Part shown: positions 52,093 to 60,349 of the stretch, piece after piece
Position numbering within the stretch: position 1 is the first letter of the stretch
How the letters are laid out: every line of letters begins with the position of its first letter
NCBI GenBank assembly: GCA_031398325.1
Contig: JANNNB010000323.1
Coordinates: 20,934 to 84,933 of the forward strand
Direction of reading: 5' to 3'
Source: Sva-07 sp031398325
Lineage (GTDB): Bacteria > Actinomycetota > Acidimicrobiia > Acidimicrobiales > Ilumatobacteraceae
Length of the DNA stretch: 64,000 bases
Program-made: the position numbers and the translations under genes
Notes under the pieces: model-generated
Database searches by the model: none
Seen by the model: the letters and a program-made list of their open reading frames with translations, nothing else
What the model was told of the DNA's origin: nothing

Positions 52093-52998
52093 GTGATCCT
52101 GGTCGTCGGCGAGGCCTTGGTCGATCTGGTGATCAGCGTCGACGGATCGGTCAGCGCCGCCCTCGGCGGGGCGCCGTACAACGCGGCGCGAGCGGCTGCC
52201 CGGCTCGGCGCCGCAGTCACCTTCGCCGGTGGGCTGTCGCGCGATCGGTTCGGCAGCATGCTCGTCGACCAGTTGCTCGCCGACGGCGTGCAGATCCTGG
52301 AATCGGCACGCAACGATCGGCCGACGACGCTGGCGGCGGCAGAGCTCGACGCCGCAGGGGCGGCCACGTATCGGTTCTACTTCGATGGCACCGCTGCACC
52401 GGAATTGTCGCTCGACTCCCTCGGCGAAACGACCCGGGCCGAGATGGTCTTCACGGGCGGTCTCGGGCTGGTGCTGGAGCCGCTCGCCAGCGCCGTCGTG
52501 GCCATGATCGCGGCGCTGTCCTCGACCACTGTGCTGTTGGTGGACGTGAACGCTCGGCCCGCCGCGATCCGCGACCGAGCGGCCTACGTCCAGACGTTGC
52601 GGCACGTCTTCGATCGGGCCGACATCGTCAAGGTCAGCGACGAGGACCTCGAAGTGCTCGCTCCCGATTTCGACGTCGACTCGATCATCGCAACCGGTGC
52701 GTCGGCGGTGATCGTGACGGCTGGGGCATCGTCGACGAAGATCGTCCACCGGTCCGGCGTTCGTTCGATCCCCGTTCCGCCGCTCGCCGCCCCGCTCGTC
52801 GACACGATCGGCGCCGGCGACACCTTCATCGGTGCGTTCATGGCGTGCTGCAGCACATCAGGTCTCGGCCGGTCCGATCTCGCCGGCCCGACCGGGCTCG
52901 ACGACATCGTGCGCGCGGTCGACATGGGTCATGCGGCAGCCGGCATCGTCGTCACCCGCCACGGCGCCGACCCCCCGACGCCATCCGACCTGCCCTGA
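52093..52998 (+). CDS. PfkB-family carbohydrate kinase (fructokinase-like)
   Basis: 301 aa from GTG at 52093. PfkB features are GGAPYNAARAAARLGAAVTFAGG near the start, DRFGSMLVDQLLADGV, the VTAGASSTKIVHR strand, and the C-terminal signature LVDTIGAGDTFIGAFMA with the catalytic D of GAGD. It phosphorylates a sugar hydroxyl, likely fructose or a similar sugar. Its coupling with ppgK suggests feeding two hexoses into glycolysis. The gene ends 6 nt before a 52-bp palindrome. Confidence 0.85.
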   Translation: MILVVGEALVDLVISVDGSVSAALGGAPYNAARAAARLGAAVTFAGGLSRDRFGSMLVDQLLADGVQILESARNDRPTTLAAAELDAAGAATYRFYFDGTAAPELSLDSLGETTRAEMVFTGGLGLVLEPLASAVVAMIAALSSTTVLLVDVNARPAAIRDRAAYVQTLRHVFDRADIVKVSDEDLEVLAPDFDVDSIIATGASAVIVTAGASSTKIVHRSGVRSIPVPPLAAPLVDTIGAGDTFIGAFMACCSTSGLGRSDLAGPTGLDDIVRAVDMGHAAAGIVVTRHGADPPTPSDLP

Positions 52999-53003
52999 AA
53001 AGC

Positions 53004-53059
53004 CACGTTTGCGACAAGAAACTGGAGACCCGCTCCGCCGATTCCTTGCCACAAACGTG
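53004..53059. repeat. 52-bp palindromic repeat, copy 3 (degenerate)
   Basis: CACGTTTGCGACAAGAA (53004-53020) pairs imperfectly with TTCCTTGCCACAAACGTG (53042-53059). The core CGTTT to AAACG (53006-53057) is again exactly 52 bp. It lies between convergent genes (PfkB kinase and XRE regulator), so it could end transcription from both sides. Confidence 0.75.
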
Positions 53060-53070
53060 AAATGACGGGC

Positions 53071-53901
53071 TCAGACGAGGTAGTGGCGGACGGCGAGGCG
53101 CTCGGCGGAGTCGTCGCCGGGCACGGCCAACTGAGCCACGACACGCAGCCCGGGCCATTCGACAGGTGCCAGCTGTTGGTACTCGAACGTCAGCTCACCC
53201 GCCGTCGGATGGTGGAACCGGCGCAGGCGAGTCTCGAAGCCGGACACGTCGTGTTCCGGCCACCAATGGTCGAAATCGATCGATTCGGCGCGCAGGAGCT
53301 CGATCAGATCCTGGAGTTCCTCATCGTGGCGAACGGTGGATGTCGCTGATCGGAATTCTGCCAGCGCCTGGCGGGCGTGGATGTCCCAGTCGACGATCAA
53401 TTCACGCGTCGCCGGGTCGGCGAACAGCACCCACATCAGGTTCCGTCGCGGCGGCTCGAGTTCGGCGATCCGGGGGTACAACCGCTCCTGCGCATCGTTC
53501 CAGGCCAGGAACTCCCACCGTGGTCCGAGCACGTACGCGGGCGCCGGCATGAGTGCACCGATCAGGCGCTCCAGAGCGGTTGGCGCGGTGCTCGGCACGT
53601 CGATGCCGGCGGTGCCGGGCTCGGCGAGCGACAACAGGTGCTCCTGGCCGGCATCGTCGAGACGCAGCGCTCGCGCGATGGCGAGCAGCACGTCGCGTGA
53701 CGCGTTGATCCGTCGGCCCTGTTCGAGCCACGTGTACCAGGTGAGCGACACGCCGGCGAGCATCGCCACCTCCTCGCGACGCAGTCCCGGCGTGCGCCGC
53801 CCGCGGCCGACCGGTAGCCCGACCTGATCGGGCCGCAACGATTCCCGACGGCCGCGCAGGAACTCGGCGAGTTCCTTGCGGTGATCGGTCGTGACGGCCA
53901 T
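53071..53901 (-). CDS. XRE-type regulator with MmyB-like C-terminal domain
   Basis: 276 aa from the ATG at 53901 (AVTTDHRKELAEFLRGRRES); a TTG four codons earlier is less likely. The Xre HTH is seen as RTPGLRREEVAMLAGVSLTWYTWLEQGR. The C-terminal ~190 residues form the MmyB-like ligand-binding domain (ALMPAPAYVLGPRWEFLAWNDA, NLMWVLFADPATRELIVDWD). Such regulators often control an adjacent dehydrogenase or efflux gene; here the neighbour in the same direction is the CocE-like hydrolase. Confidence 0.85.
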   Translation of the reverse strand: MAVTTDHRKELAEFLRGRRESLRPDQVGLPVGRGRRTPGLRREEVAMLAGVSLTWYTWLEQGRRINASRDVLLAIARALRLDDAGQEHLLSLAEPGTAGIDVPSTAPTALERLIGALMPAPAYVLGPRWEFLAWNDAQERLYPRIAELEPPRRNLMWVLFADPATRELIVDWDIHARQALAEFRSATSTVRHDEELQDLIELLRAESIDFDHWWPEHDVSGFETRLRRFHHPTAGELTFEYQQLAPVEWPGLRVVAQLAVPGDDSAERLAVRHYLV

Positions 53902-53946
53902 CGGCACAGTCAAGCAAGCCGGACGGCGGTCGATGAACCGGCGTGT

Positions 53947-56268
53947 TCAGTTGCCGGGTGCTGGGACCACCGCGGTGCGACACGGCTGGCCGCGCAGCGA
54001 GCCGCAGGCCGGGGCGGTGGCGGGCGCCTCGACGCCGGGGATGACCGGCAGGACGACCGACGACGGGAAGTCGCCACCGATGCCGATCTGTACGAGCTCG
54101 CCATCGGCGATCGTCTCGAATTCCCACACCGCACGGTTGCCGCCAGGAGCGTCGACGGAGATCCGAATACTCGACCCGGAGCGGAAGACGTGGGCGAACG
54201 GGAAGATCTCGACTCGCATCAGCGCGAATGCGCCGTCGCCGGGCAGCGGCTCGGCGTCGGCCTCGAGATGCGTCTGCACCGGTCGCTGTTCGGTCGATGC
54301 GGCCTCGTCGAGCGCGCGGTGGCTCGCCCGCAACCAACCTGACTGGACGTACACCTCCTGCCCGTCGGGGCGGATCTCGCTGAGCGTCACTTCGATGTCG
54401 GTGTCGGCTGCGTCGGCCGTGACCCACAGGTCGGCCGATGCCGATCCGACCATGACGAGGGTCTCGGAGAGCGGCGACGACGCGAACGAAGCGGCCGTCC
54501 CTGCGGCAGGCTCCTGCCAGTCCCACACCACATCGGTACGCCACAGGTCCGACGAGTTCCCGTCGTAGAACGTCTGGGCGATGCCGGTGGGGTCGGCGGT
54601 GTATTCGACGCGGGCGTTGTCGGTCGGTGCCTCGGCGCCCAGCGTGCCGTCGGCGCCGAGGAACCAGCGCGTGAGCTCGGTCTCGGGAATCGGCCAGGCG
54701 TCGAACTGCTCCACGAATCGGGGGAACGGAGCGAGCGGCGGCTGCCCGTCGGCCGCTCCTTCCTCGAACAGCACGTTGATCGGCGGCTCGCTCTCGAACG
54801 TCGCGAGGGCGTCCTCGTAGGCGACCCCGGCGAAACGGTCGGGCGGCAACTCGACGGCATCGACGCCGAAGATGCCACCAGCCAGCACCGGCGCGACGAC
54901 TCTCGCGGCGTCGAGCGACGGGGTGCGTTTGCCGACGTAGAGATCGAGGAACTCGACGAAGCGCGGGAAGACACCTGGCCCGATCGATTCGGTGTGCAGA
55001 CCATTGACCAGCGAGGCGTAGAAGTGCTCAGTGCCCGTGAACTCGTCGAGCATGGTCGGGAAACGGCCACCCGTCTGTTCGTCCTGCCACGCACCGGCGA
55101 GGAATGTCGGGACCTCGATCTGGTCGACGAACAGCCTCGGGCTCAGCTCCTCACCGATCGCCGGGTCGTAGAACGGGTGGTCGAGGATCATCGCGGTCGG
55201 GTCGGGGTTCTGGAGCCGCAACTGCTGGTTCTGCTCGCACTCGACGTCGCCCTCGGCGATGCGATTCGCCGCCCACTCCTGACCCTCCGGCTGGCCCTGG
55301 TCGGCTCGGTCCTGCGCCCACGCCACGGCGAACCCGGTGTTCAGGATCCCTCCGGGGTAGAGCGTGCTGCTGAACGTGTCTTCGATGACCGACAGCGGCG
55401 TGATCGCGACGAGGCTCGGCGGCTGTGTCTGTGCGACGAACAACTGGCTGATGCCGGGATAGGAGATGCCGACCATGCCGACCTCGTTGTCGAGCACCCA
55501 CGGCTGTGCGGCGACCGCCTCGACCACGTCATAGCCATCGAGGCTCTGGACGTACTCGAAGTAGTCGAACGATCCGCCACTACAGCCGGTACCCCGCATG
55601 TTCACACCGACGTATGCGTAGCCGAGCGTGGTGAACAGGTCCTTGAAGCCCGATTCGTCCGGGTTGCTCGGCGTGTAGCCGGAGTACTCGACGACCGTCG
55701 GGTACGGCCCGTCCTCGGGCGGGCCGGGGAGCGCGATGTTCGCGCTCAGCGTCGTGCCGTCGCGAGTCTCGATGTAGCCGAAGCCGGGAGCCTGCAACGT
55801 CTGGGCAGCGAAGAACTCGGGCGCCGGATGGTCATCCCGTTCGAGGGTCGCATACCAGTCTGCCGTCGTGCCCTCGGGGGTCGACAGGTAGTACTTCGCC
55901 GGTTCGGCGAGGTCACGGAAGAGCAGCGAGCCGAATTCGTCCACCGTGCCCGTGGCGACGACGTCGCCCAGGCTCAATGGGCCGACGCTGACCGTGACCT
56001 CGGTGCCCGGCTCGGCGTCGACGATCGCCAGCTGCTCGACGCCCGGCTGAACCTCGAGCTCGATGACCGGCGGTGTCGTGGCCGGGGTCGTGTCGACAGC
56101 CGTGTCGTCGATGGCGTCGGTCGCGGGCGGCGAGTCGTCGGTCGTCGCTGTCGATTCGACCGTCGTCGCTCCGGAGTCGGTCGGTGCATCGCTGTCGTTG
56201 CCGTCGGACGAGCACGACACGATCGCAATCGCAACGACGCCGAGCAAGAGTGTTCCCCCACGAATCAT
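53947..56268 (-). CDS. CocE/NonD-family hydrolase, exported lipoprotein
   Basis: 773 aa. A lipoprotein signal peptide ends VAIAIVSC (lipidated Cys19), followed by a Thr/Asp-rich linker. The alpha/beta-hydrolase has the nucleophile elbow GISYPG (267-272, Ser269), NMRGTGCSGGSFD and EVGMVGIS before it, and a C-terminal jelly-roll domain (GGDFPSSVVLPVIPG). The layout matches CocE/X-Pro dipeptidyl-peptidase-like hydrolases. It is a membrane-anchored extracytoplasmic esterase or peptidase of unknown substrate. It shares a 72-bp divergent region with the M20 gene. Confidence 0.87.
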   Translation of the reverse strand: MIRGGTLLLGVVAIAIVSCSSDGNDSDAPTDSGATTVESTATTDDSPPATDAIDDTAVDTTPATTPPVIELEVQPGVEQLAIVDAEPGTEVTVSVGPLSLGDVVATGTVDEFGSLLFRDLAEPAKYYLSTPEGTTADWYATLERDDHPAPEFFAAQTLQAPGFGYIETRDGTTLSANIALPGPPEDGPYPTVVEYSGYTPSNPDESGFKDLFTTLGYAYVGVNMRGTGCSGGSFDYFEYVQSLDGYDVVEAVAAQPWVLDNEVGMVGISYPGISQLFVAQTQPPSLVAITPLSVIEDTFSSTLYPGGILNTGFAVAWAQDRADQGQPEGQEWAANRIAEGDVECEQNQQLRLQNPDPTAMILDHPFYDPAIGEELSPRLFVDQIEVPTFLAGAWQDEQTGGRFPTMLDEFTGTEHFYASLVNGLHTESIGPGVFPRFVEFLDLYVGKRTPSLDAARVVAPVLAGGIFGVDAVELPPDRFAGVAYEDALATFESEPPINVLFEEGAADGQPPLAPFPRFVEQFDAWPIPETELTRWFLGADGTLGAEAPTDNARVEYTADPTGIAQTFYDGNSSDLWRTDVVWDWQEPAAGTAASFASSPLSETLVMVGSASADLWVTADAADTDIEVTLSEIRPDGQEVYVQSGWLRASHRALDEAASTEQRPVQTHLEADAEPLPGDGAFALMRVEIFPFAHVFRSGSSIRISVDAPGGNRAVWEFETIADGELVQIGIGGDFPSSVVLPVIPGVEAPATAPACGSLRGQPCRTAVVPAPGN

Positions 56269-56340
56269 GCTGCGGATACTGCCACCCCCGATCCCCGGTG
56301 ACCTCAGCCACCACGAGAACAGCGTGGATCAGCGAATACG

Positions 56341-57450
56341 GTGGCGGCCGTGCAACGCATCCCCGACGTCTCGGAGTTCTCGACCGAGGCAATGCTCGAC
56401 GACCTTCGGCTCCTGGTGGAGGTCGAGTCGCCGTCCCTCGACATCGAAGCGGTCACGACGTCGGCCACTGTGCTCGCTGGCATCATCGAGCGGCTCCTCG
56501 GCTCGGCCCCGACGCTGGTCGACAGTCCGTCCGGCCCGCACGTCCACTGGTGCGGCGGCGGTGATGCCAAGGTGCTGCTGCTCGGACACCACGACACGGT
56601 GTTCCCGCTCGGATCGTTGGCCGCTCGACCGTTCACCGTGGCCGACGGTACGGCGACCGGCCCGGGCGTGTTCGACATGCTCGGCGGGCTCGTCCAGGCA
56701 CTGCACGGTGTGGCGGCACTCGACGATCGGTCCGGGGTCGAGATCCTGATCAGCGCCGACGAGGAGGTCGGTTCCGTCGAGTCGAGAGCTCTCATCGAGG
56801 CGCGTGCGGTCGCCTGTGGGGCGGTGCTCGTGCTCGAACCGTCAGCCGACGGCGGGCTCCTCAAGACCGGACGCAAGGGCGTCGGCACCTTCGAGGTGAC
56901 GGTGCACGGCCGGGCCGCCCATGCGGGCCTCGAGCCAGAGAAGGGGATCAACGCGCTGATCGAGGCGTCGCACCAGGTGCTGACGATCAGCGAATTCGGT
57001 GATCCCAGCGCCGGCACGACGGTCACGCCGACCGTCGCGGCCGCCGGTACGGCCGAGAACACCGTGCCCGCCGAGGCTCACGTCAAGGTCGACGTGCGCA
57101 TCGAGTCGGCCGGCGAACGCGATCGCGTGGAAGCGTTGATGGCAGCGCTCACGCCCGTCGACAGCCAGGCAACGATCTCGGTCACCGGCGGAATCGGCCG
57201 ACCGCCGATGCCAGAATCGGCGTCGGCGACGCTCATGCCGGTCGCTCAGCTGGTCATGCCCGGCATCACCGGTGTACCCGTCGGCGGCGGCAGCGACGGC
57301 AACTTCACGGCCGCTCTCGGAGTTCCCACGCTCGACGGCCTCGGTGCGGTCGGTGGGGGTGCCCATGCCGACACCGAACACATCGTCGTCGCCGCCATGC
57401 CCGAACGGGCCCGCCTGGTCGCCGGCATCGTCGCCCACCTCACCGTCTGA
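56341..57450 (+). CDS. M20-family metallopeptidase (carboxypeptidase G2-like)
   Basis: 369 aa from GTG at 56341; GTG at 56350 is an alternative. GHHDTV carries the first zinc ligand (H83) and the bridging Asp85. SADEEVGS has the catalytic Glu pair, and the dimerisation domain (GRAAHAGLEPEKGINALIEAS) and the late His of VGGGAHADTEH are present. There is no signal peptide, so a cytoplasmic enzyme is likely. It should hydrolyse an amide bond of an N-acylated amino acid or peptide. Confidence 0.9.
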   Translation: MAAVQRIPDVSEFSTEAMLDDLRLLVEVESPSLDIEAVTTSATVLAGIIERLLGSAPTLVDSPSGPHVHWCGGGDAKVLLLGHHDTVFPLGSLAARPFTVADGTATGPGVFDMLGGLVQALHGVAALDDRSGVEILISADEEVGSVESRALIEARAVACGAVLVLEPSADGGLLKTGRKGVGTFEVTVHGRAAHAGLEPEKGINALIEASHQVLTISEFGDPSAGTTVTPTVAAAGTAENTVPAEAHVKVDVRIESAGERDRVEALMAALTPVDSQATISVTGGIGRPPMPESASATLMPVAQLVMPGITGVPVGGGSDGNFTAALGVPTLDGLGAVGGGAHADTEHIVVAAMPERARLVAGIVAHLTV

Positions 57451-57477
57451 CTGACCCGCCGTCCCCACCCGGATCCT

Positions 57478-57529
57478 CGTTTGCGACAAGAATTCGGAGA
57501 ACCGGGTCTCCGAATTCTTGTCGCAAACG
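57478..57529. repeat. 52-bp palindromic repeat, copy 4 (perfect arms)
   Basis: Arms of 23 bp (starting CGTTTGCGACAAGAATTCGG and its exact reverse complement) flank a 6-nt loop ACCGGG. It lies between the stop codons of the M20 gene (57450) and argG (57613), which converge, and would form a strong hairpin on either strand. Confidence 0.95.
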
Positions 57530-57564
57530 GTGATTGACGGGCTGAGATCTGAGTTGGGGGCTGG

Positions 57565-57590
57565 TGGGGTCAGAGGTTGGGGTCAGAGGT
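57565..57590. repeat. Two tandem 13-bp repeats at the argG 3' end
   Basis: TGGGGTCAGAGGT twice in tandem, followed by related TGGGG and ATGGGGTCAGA fragments up to the argG stop at 57613. The stretch is G-rich on the plus strand. Confidence 0.7.
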
Positions 57591-57612
57591 TGGGGACGTT
57601 GGTTCGATGGGG

Positions 57613-58989
57613 TCAGACTGTGGGGTCGGGGCGATCGAGGGCGGGGGTGACGTCTCCGGCGGAGAGCGTGCCGACCTTGCGGTAGACGTCGAGCTTGTTG
57701 CGGGTGTCGGTGATGTCGAGGTTTCGCATCGTCAGCTGACCGATGCGGTCGAGCGGGCCGAACGCGGCGTCCTCGACCCGTTCCATCGACAGGCGGTCCG
57801 GCTCGTAGGTGAGGTTCGGGCTCGTCGTGTCGAGGATCGAGTAGTCGTCACCGCGCCGGAGGCGCAGGGTCACTTCGCCCGTGATGGCGGAACCGACCCA
57901 GCGCATGAGCGGCTCGCGCAGCATCAGGCTCTGGGGGTCGAACCAGCGACCCTCGTAGAGCAGGCGGCCGAGTCGGCGACCCATCGTCGAGTAGTTCTCC
58001 AGTGTGTTCTCGTTGTGGATCCCGGTCAGCAGCCGCTCGTAGCAGATCTGCAGGAGTCCGAGGGCCGGACCCTCGTAGATGCCGCGGCTCTTGGCCTCGA
58101 TGATGCGGTTCTCGATCTGGTCGCTCATTCCGAGGCCATGACGACCACCGATCGCGTTGGCCTCCATCACGAGGTCGACCTGCGACTCGAACGTCGTGCC
58201 GTTGATGGCGACCGGCCAGCCCTCCTCGAACCTGACCGACACGTCCTCCGATGCGATCTCGATCGAGGGATCCCAGTGGGCCACACCCATGATCGGGCTG
58301 ACGATCTCCATGCTGGTCGACAGTTCCTCGAGCGACTTCGCCTCGTGGGTCGCCCCCCAGATGTTGGCGTCGGTGGAGTACGCCTTCTCGGTCGGGTCGC
58401 GGTAGGGCAAACCGCGTTCGACCAGGAACTCACTCATTCCCTGGCGGCCGCCGAGCTCGTCGACGAACTGTTGATCGAGCCACGGCTTGTAGATCCGCAG
58501 GTTCGGGTTGACGAGCAGCCCGTAGCGATAGAACCGCTCGATGTCGTTGCCCTTGTACGTCGAGCCGTCGCCCCACACGTCGACGCCGTCGTCGGCCATC
58601 GCCCGCACCAGCAGCGTGCCGGTCACGGCGCGCCCGAGCGGTGTCGTGTTGAAGTAGGTGCGGCCGGCGGTGCGGATGTGGAACGCACCGCACTGCAACG
58701 CGATGAGGCCCTCGCGGACCAGCTCGTCGCGGCAGTCGACGAGGCGGGCCTGCTCGGCGCCGTACTGCTTCGCCCGGTCGGGCACCGTGTCGAGTTCGGG
58801 TTCGTCGTACTGGCCGAGGTCGGCGGTGTAGGTGTACGGGATCGCCCCTCGCTCCCGCATCCACGCAACGGCGGCTGACGTATCGAGGCCGCCGGAGAAG
58901 GCGATTCCAACTCGCTCACCGATCGGCAACGACATCAACACCCGTTGCCCCGTGCTCGTGGATTCGTTGGGGGGTGTCGCGCTCGGCAT
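57613..58989 (-). CDS. argG: Argininosuccinate synthase (ArgG)
   Basis: 458 aa from the ATG at 58989 (PSATPPNESTSTGQRV), which gives a length near the long (E. coli-type) ArgG; an internal ATG at 58935 would give 440. The PP-loop GIAFSGGLDTSAA binds ATP. Also visible are YTADLGQYDEPELDTVP, ERFYRYGLLVNPNLRIYKP, and SDANIWGATHEAKSLEE. It condenses citrulline and aspartate to argininosuccinate. No other arg genes are nearby. The upstream four-helix membrane gene ends 11 nt before it on the same strand. Confidence 0.95.
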   Translation of the reverse strand: MPSATPPNESTSTGQRVLMSLPIGERVGIAFSGGLDTSAAVAWMRERGAIPYTYTADLGQYDEPELDTVPDRAKQYGAEQARLVDCRDELVREGLIALQCGAFHIRTAGRTYFNTTPLGRAVTGTLLVRAMADDGVDVWGDGSTYKGNDIERFYRYGLLVNPNLRIYKPWLDQQFVDELGGRQGMSEFLVERGLPYRDPTEKAYSTDANIWGATHEAKSLEELSTSMEIVSPIMGVAHWDPSIEIASEDVSVRFEEGWPVAINGTTFESQVDLVMEANAIGGRHGLGMSDQIENRIIEAKSRGIYEGPALGLLQICYERLLTGIHNENTLENYSTMGRRLGRLLYEGRWFDPQSLMLREPLMRWVGSAITGEVTLRLRRGDDYSILDTTSPNLTYEPDRLSMERVEDAAFGPLDRIGQLTMRNLDITDTRNKLDVYRKVGTLSAGDVTPALDRPDPTV

Positions 58990-59000
58990 GGCGGTCGACG

Positions 59001-59480
59001 CTAGCGGTCGTCGGTTTTCACGACACCGGTGAGCGACCCGACCGCGACGAGCAACACCGCGACGGCGATGGCCAACTCGATGACTGCGAGGCCGATCGAC
59101 CGGGAGAAGTCGGGCACGGCGATCGCGGCGAGCACGAGTGCCCCGACGATGTTGATCCACGGGAGTTTCCTCACCGGGTAGCTGGACAGCAGCCCGAACC
59201 CGATGGCGATGGCGAACGGCAGCAGACGGACCGGCAACGATTGCGGGCTCGACCGTGCCCCGAGCCACCAGGTACCGATACCGAGTTCGACGCTCGTCTT
59301 CCAAACGGTCGAATAGGCGAAGACCACGAGCGCCCACACCGCGACCGAGGCAATGCGCCACGACGGGACGAGATCGCCGGCACGCAGCGACGTCGAGGAG
59401 GGTTGGCCGTCCGAAGTCTCGACGTCGACGATCGGTGGCGGCATCACCGGATCGATCGTAGGCCGCGGATGGTCCGGCAC
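59001..59480 (-). CDS. Four-helix membrane protein upstream of argG
   Basis: 159 aa. A polar Pro-rich N-terminus of ~40 residues precedes about four hydrophobic segments (IASVAVWALVVFAYSTVW, LLPFAIAIGFGLLSSYPV, INIVGALVLAAIAV, AVIELAIAVAVLLVAVG). I do not recognise a family. It ends 11 nt before the argG start, so it probably shares its transcript. It is divergent from the GT2 gene with a 24-bp gap. Confidence 0.6.
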   Translation of the reverse strand: MPDHPRPTIDPVMPPPIVDVETSDGQPSSTSLRAGDLVPSWRIASVAVWALVVFAYSTVWKTSVELGIGTWWLGARSSPQSLPVRLLPFAIAIGFGLLSSYPVRKLPWINIVGALVLAAIAVPDFSRSIGLAVIELAIAVAVLLVAVGSLTGVVKTDDR

Positions 59481-59504
59481 GACTGGCAGCTACCCTCACC
59501 GTCC

Positions 59505-60329
59505 GTGTCTTCACCGTTCGCAGGCAGCGACGCCCCGGTGCCCGAGCCGTTCGCGAAGCTCTCGATCTTCTACCCCATGTGGAACGAAGAGGAGTACATC
59601 GGCCGCGCGCTCGACGCCGGCCGGCGTGCCTGCGATGGACTGATCCGTTCCGGTGAGATCCTCGACTACGAGCTGATCGTCGTCGACGATGCATCGACCG
59701 ATTCCACTGGCGCGATCGCCGACCGGATCGTGGCCGAGGATCCGCGGGTGAAGGTGGTGCACCACGAACGAAATCGAAAGCTCGGCGGCGCGATCAAGAC
59801 GGGTTTCGCGACTGCGACCGGTGACCTCATCCTCTACACCGACGCCGACCTGCCCTTCGACATGGCCGAGTTGCCCCGCGCGGTCCGCCTGCTGCGCGAC
59901 TACGACGCCGACATCGTCAGCGCGTACCGCTTCGACCGCACCGGCGAGGGCTACCTCCGTTCCGTGTACACGTTCGTGTACAACCTGCTCATCCGCACGT
60001 TGTTCGACGTGAAGGCACGCGACATCAACTTCGCGTTCAAGCTGTGCCGGGCCCGGATCTTCGACCACGTCGAACTCACGAGCGAGGGTTCGTTCATCGA
60101 TGCCGAGTTGGTGATCCGCTCGACCCGCCTCGGCTACGAGATGCTTCAGTTCGGCGTCGACTACTTCCCACGCACGCGGGGGGTCTCCACCCTGAGCTCG
60201 CCAGGGGTGATCGTCACGATCATGCGCGAGATGTGGAGCCTTCGCGCCGACCTGGAAGAGATCGAGCCCGTCGTCAATCGCTCGACCGGCCAGATCCAGA
60301 ACAGCCAGATCCAGAACAGCCAGGCATAG
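59505..60329 (+). CDS. Family 2 glycosyltransferase
   Basis: 274 aa from GTG at 59505; a longer reading would overlap the divergent membrane gene. The GT-A fold has VVDDASTDSTG and the metal-binding YTDADLPFD, then VSAYRFDRTGEG and INFAFKLCRARIF. It resembles polyprenyl-phosphate sugar transferases (DPM-like) without added membrane helices. The C-terminus ends in a twice-repeated QIQNS encoded by tandem 15-bp units. It is the first gene of an operon with the L,D-transpeptidase (20-nt gap). Confidence 0.85.
   Translation: MSSPFAGSDAPVPEPFAKLSIFYPMWNEEEYIGRALDAGRRACDGLIRSGEILDYELIVVDDASTDSTGAIADRIVAEDPRVKVVHHERNRKLGGAIKTGFATATGDLILYTDADLPFDMAELPRAVRLLRDYDADIVSAYRFDRTGEGYLRSVYTFVYNLLIRTLFDVKARDINFAFKLCRARIFDHVELTSEGSFIDAELVIRSTRLGYEMLQFGVDYFPRTRGVSTLSSPGVIVTIMREMWSLRADLEEIEPVVNRSTGQIQNSQIQNSQA
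60291..60320 (+). repeat. Two tandem 15-bp repeats at the GT2 gene end
   Basis: CAGATCCAGAACAGC twice in tandem, encoding QIQNS repeats just before CAGGCA and the TAG stop. It is coding, unlike the 15-bp array at 37601, but likewise sits right at a gene's 3' end. Confidence 0.85.
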
Positions 60330-60349
60330 GACGACACGAACGACGCACC

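Noticed and set aside
53947..56268. CocE-like protein as an eCIS effector or toxin
   Set aside because: It has its own lipoprotein signal and lies 38 kb from the eCIS genes; no link.
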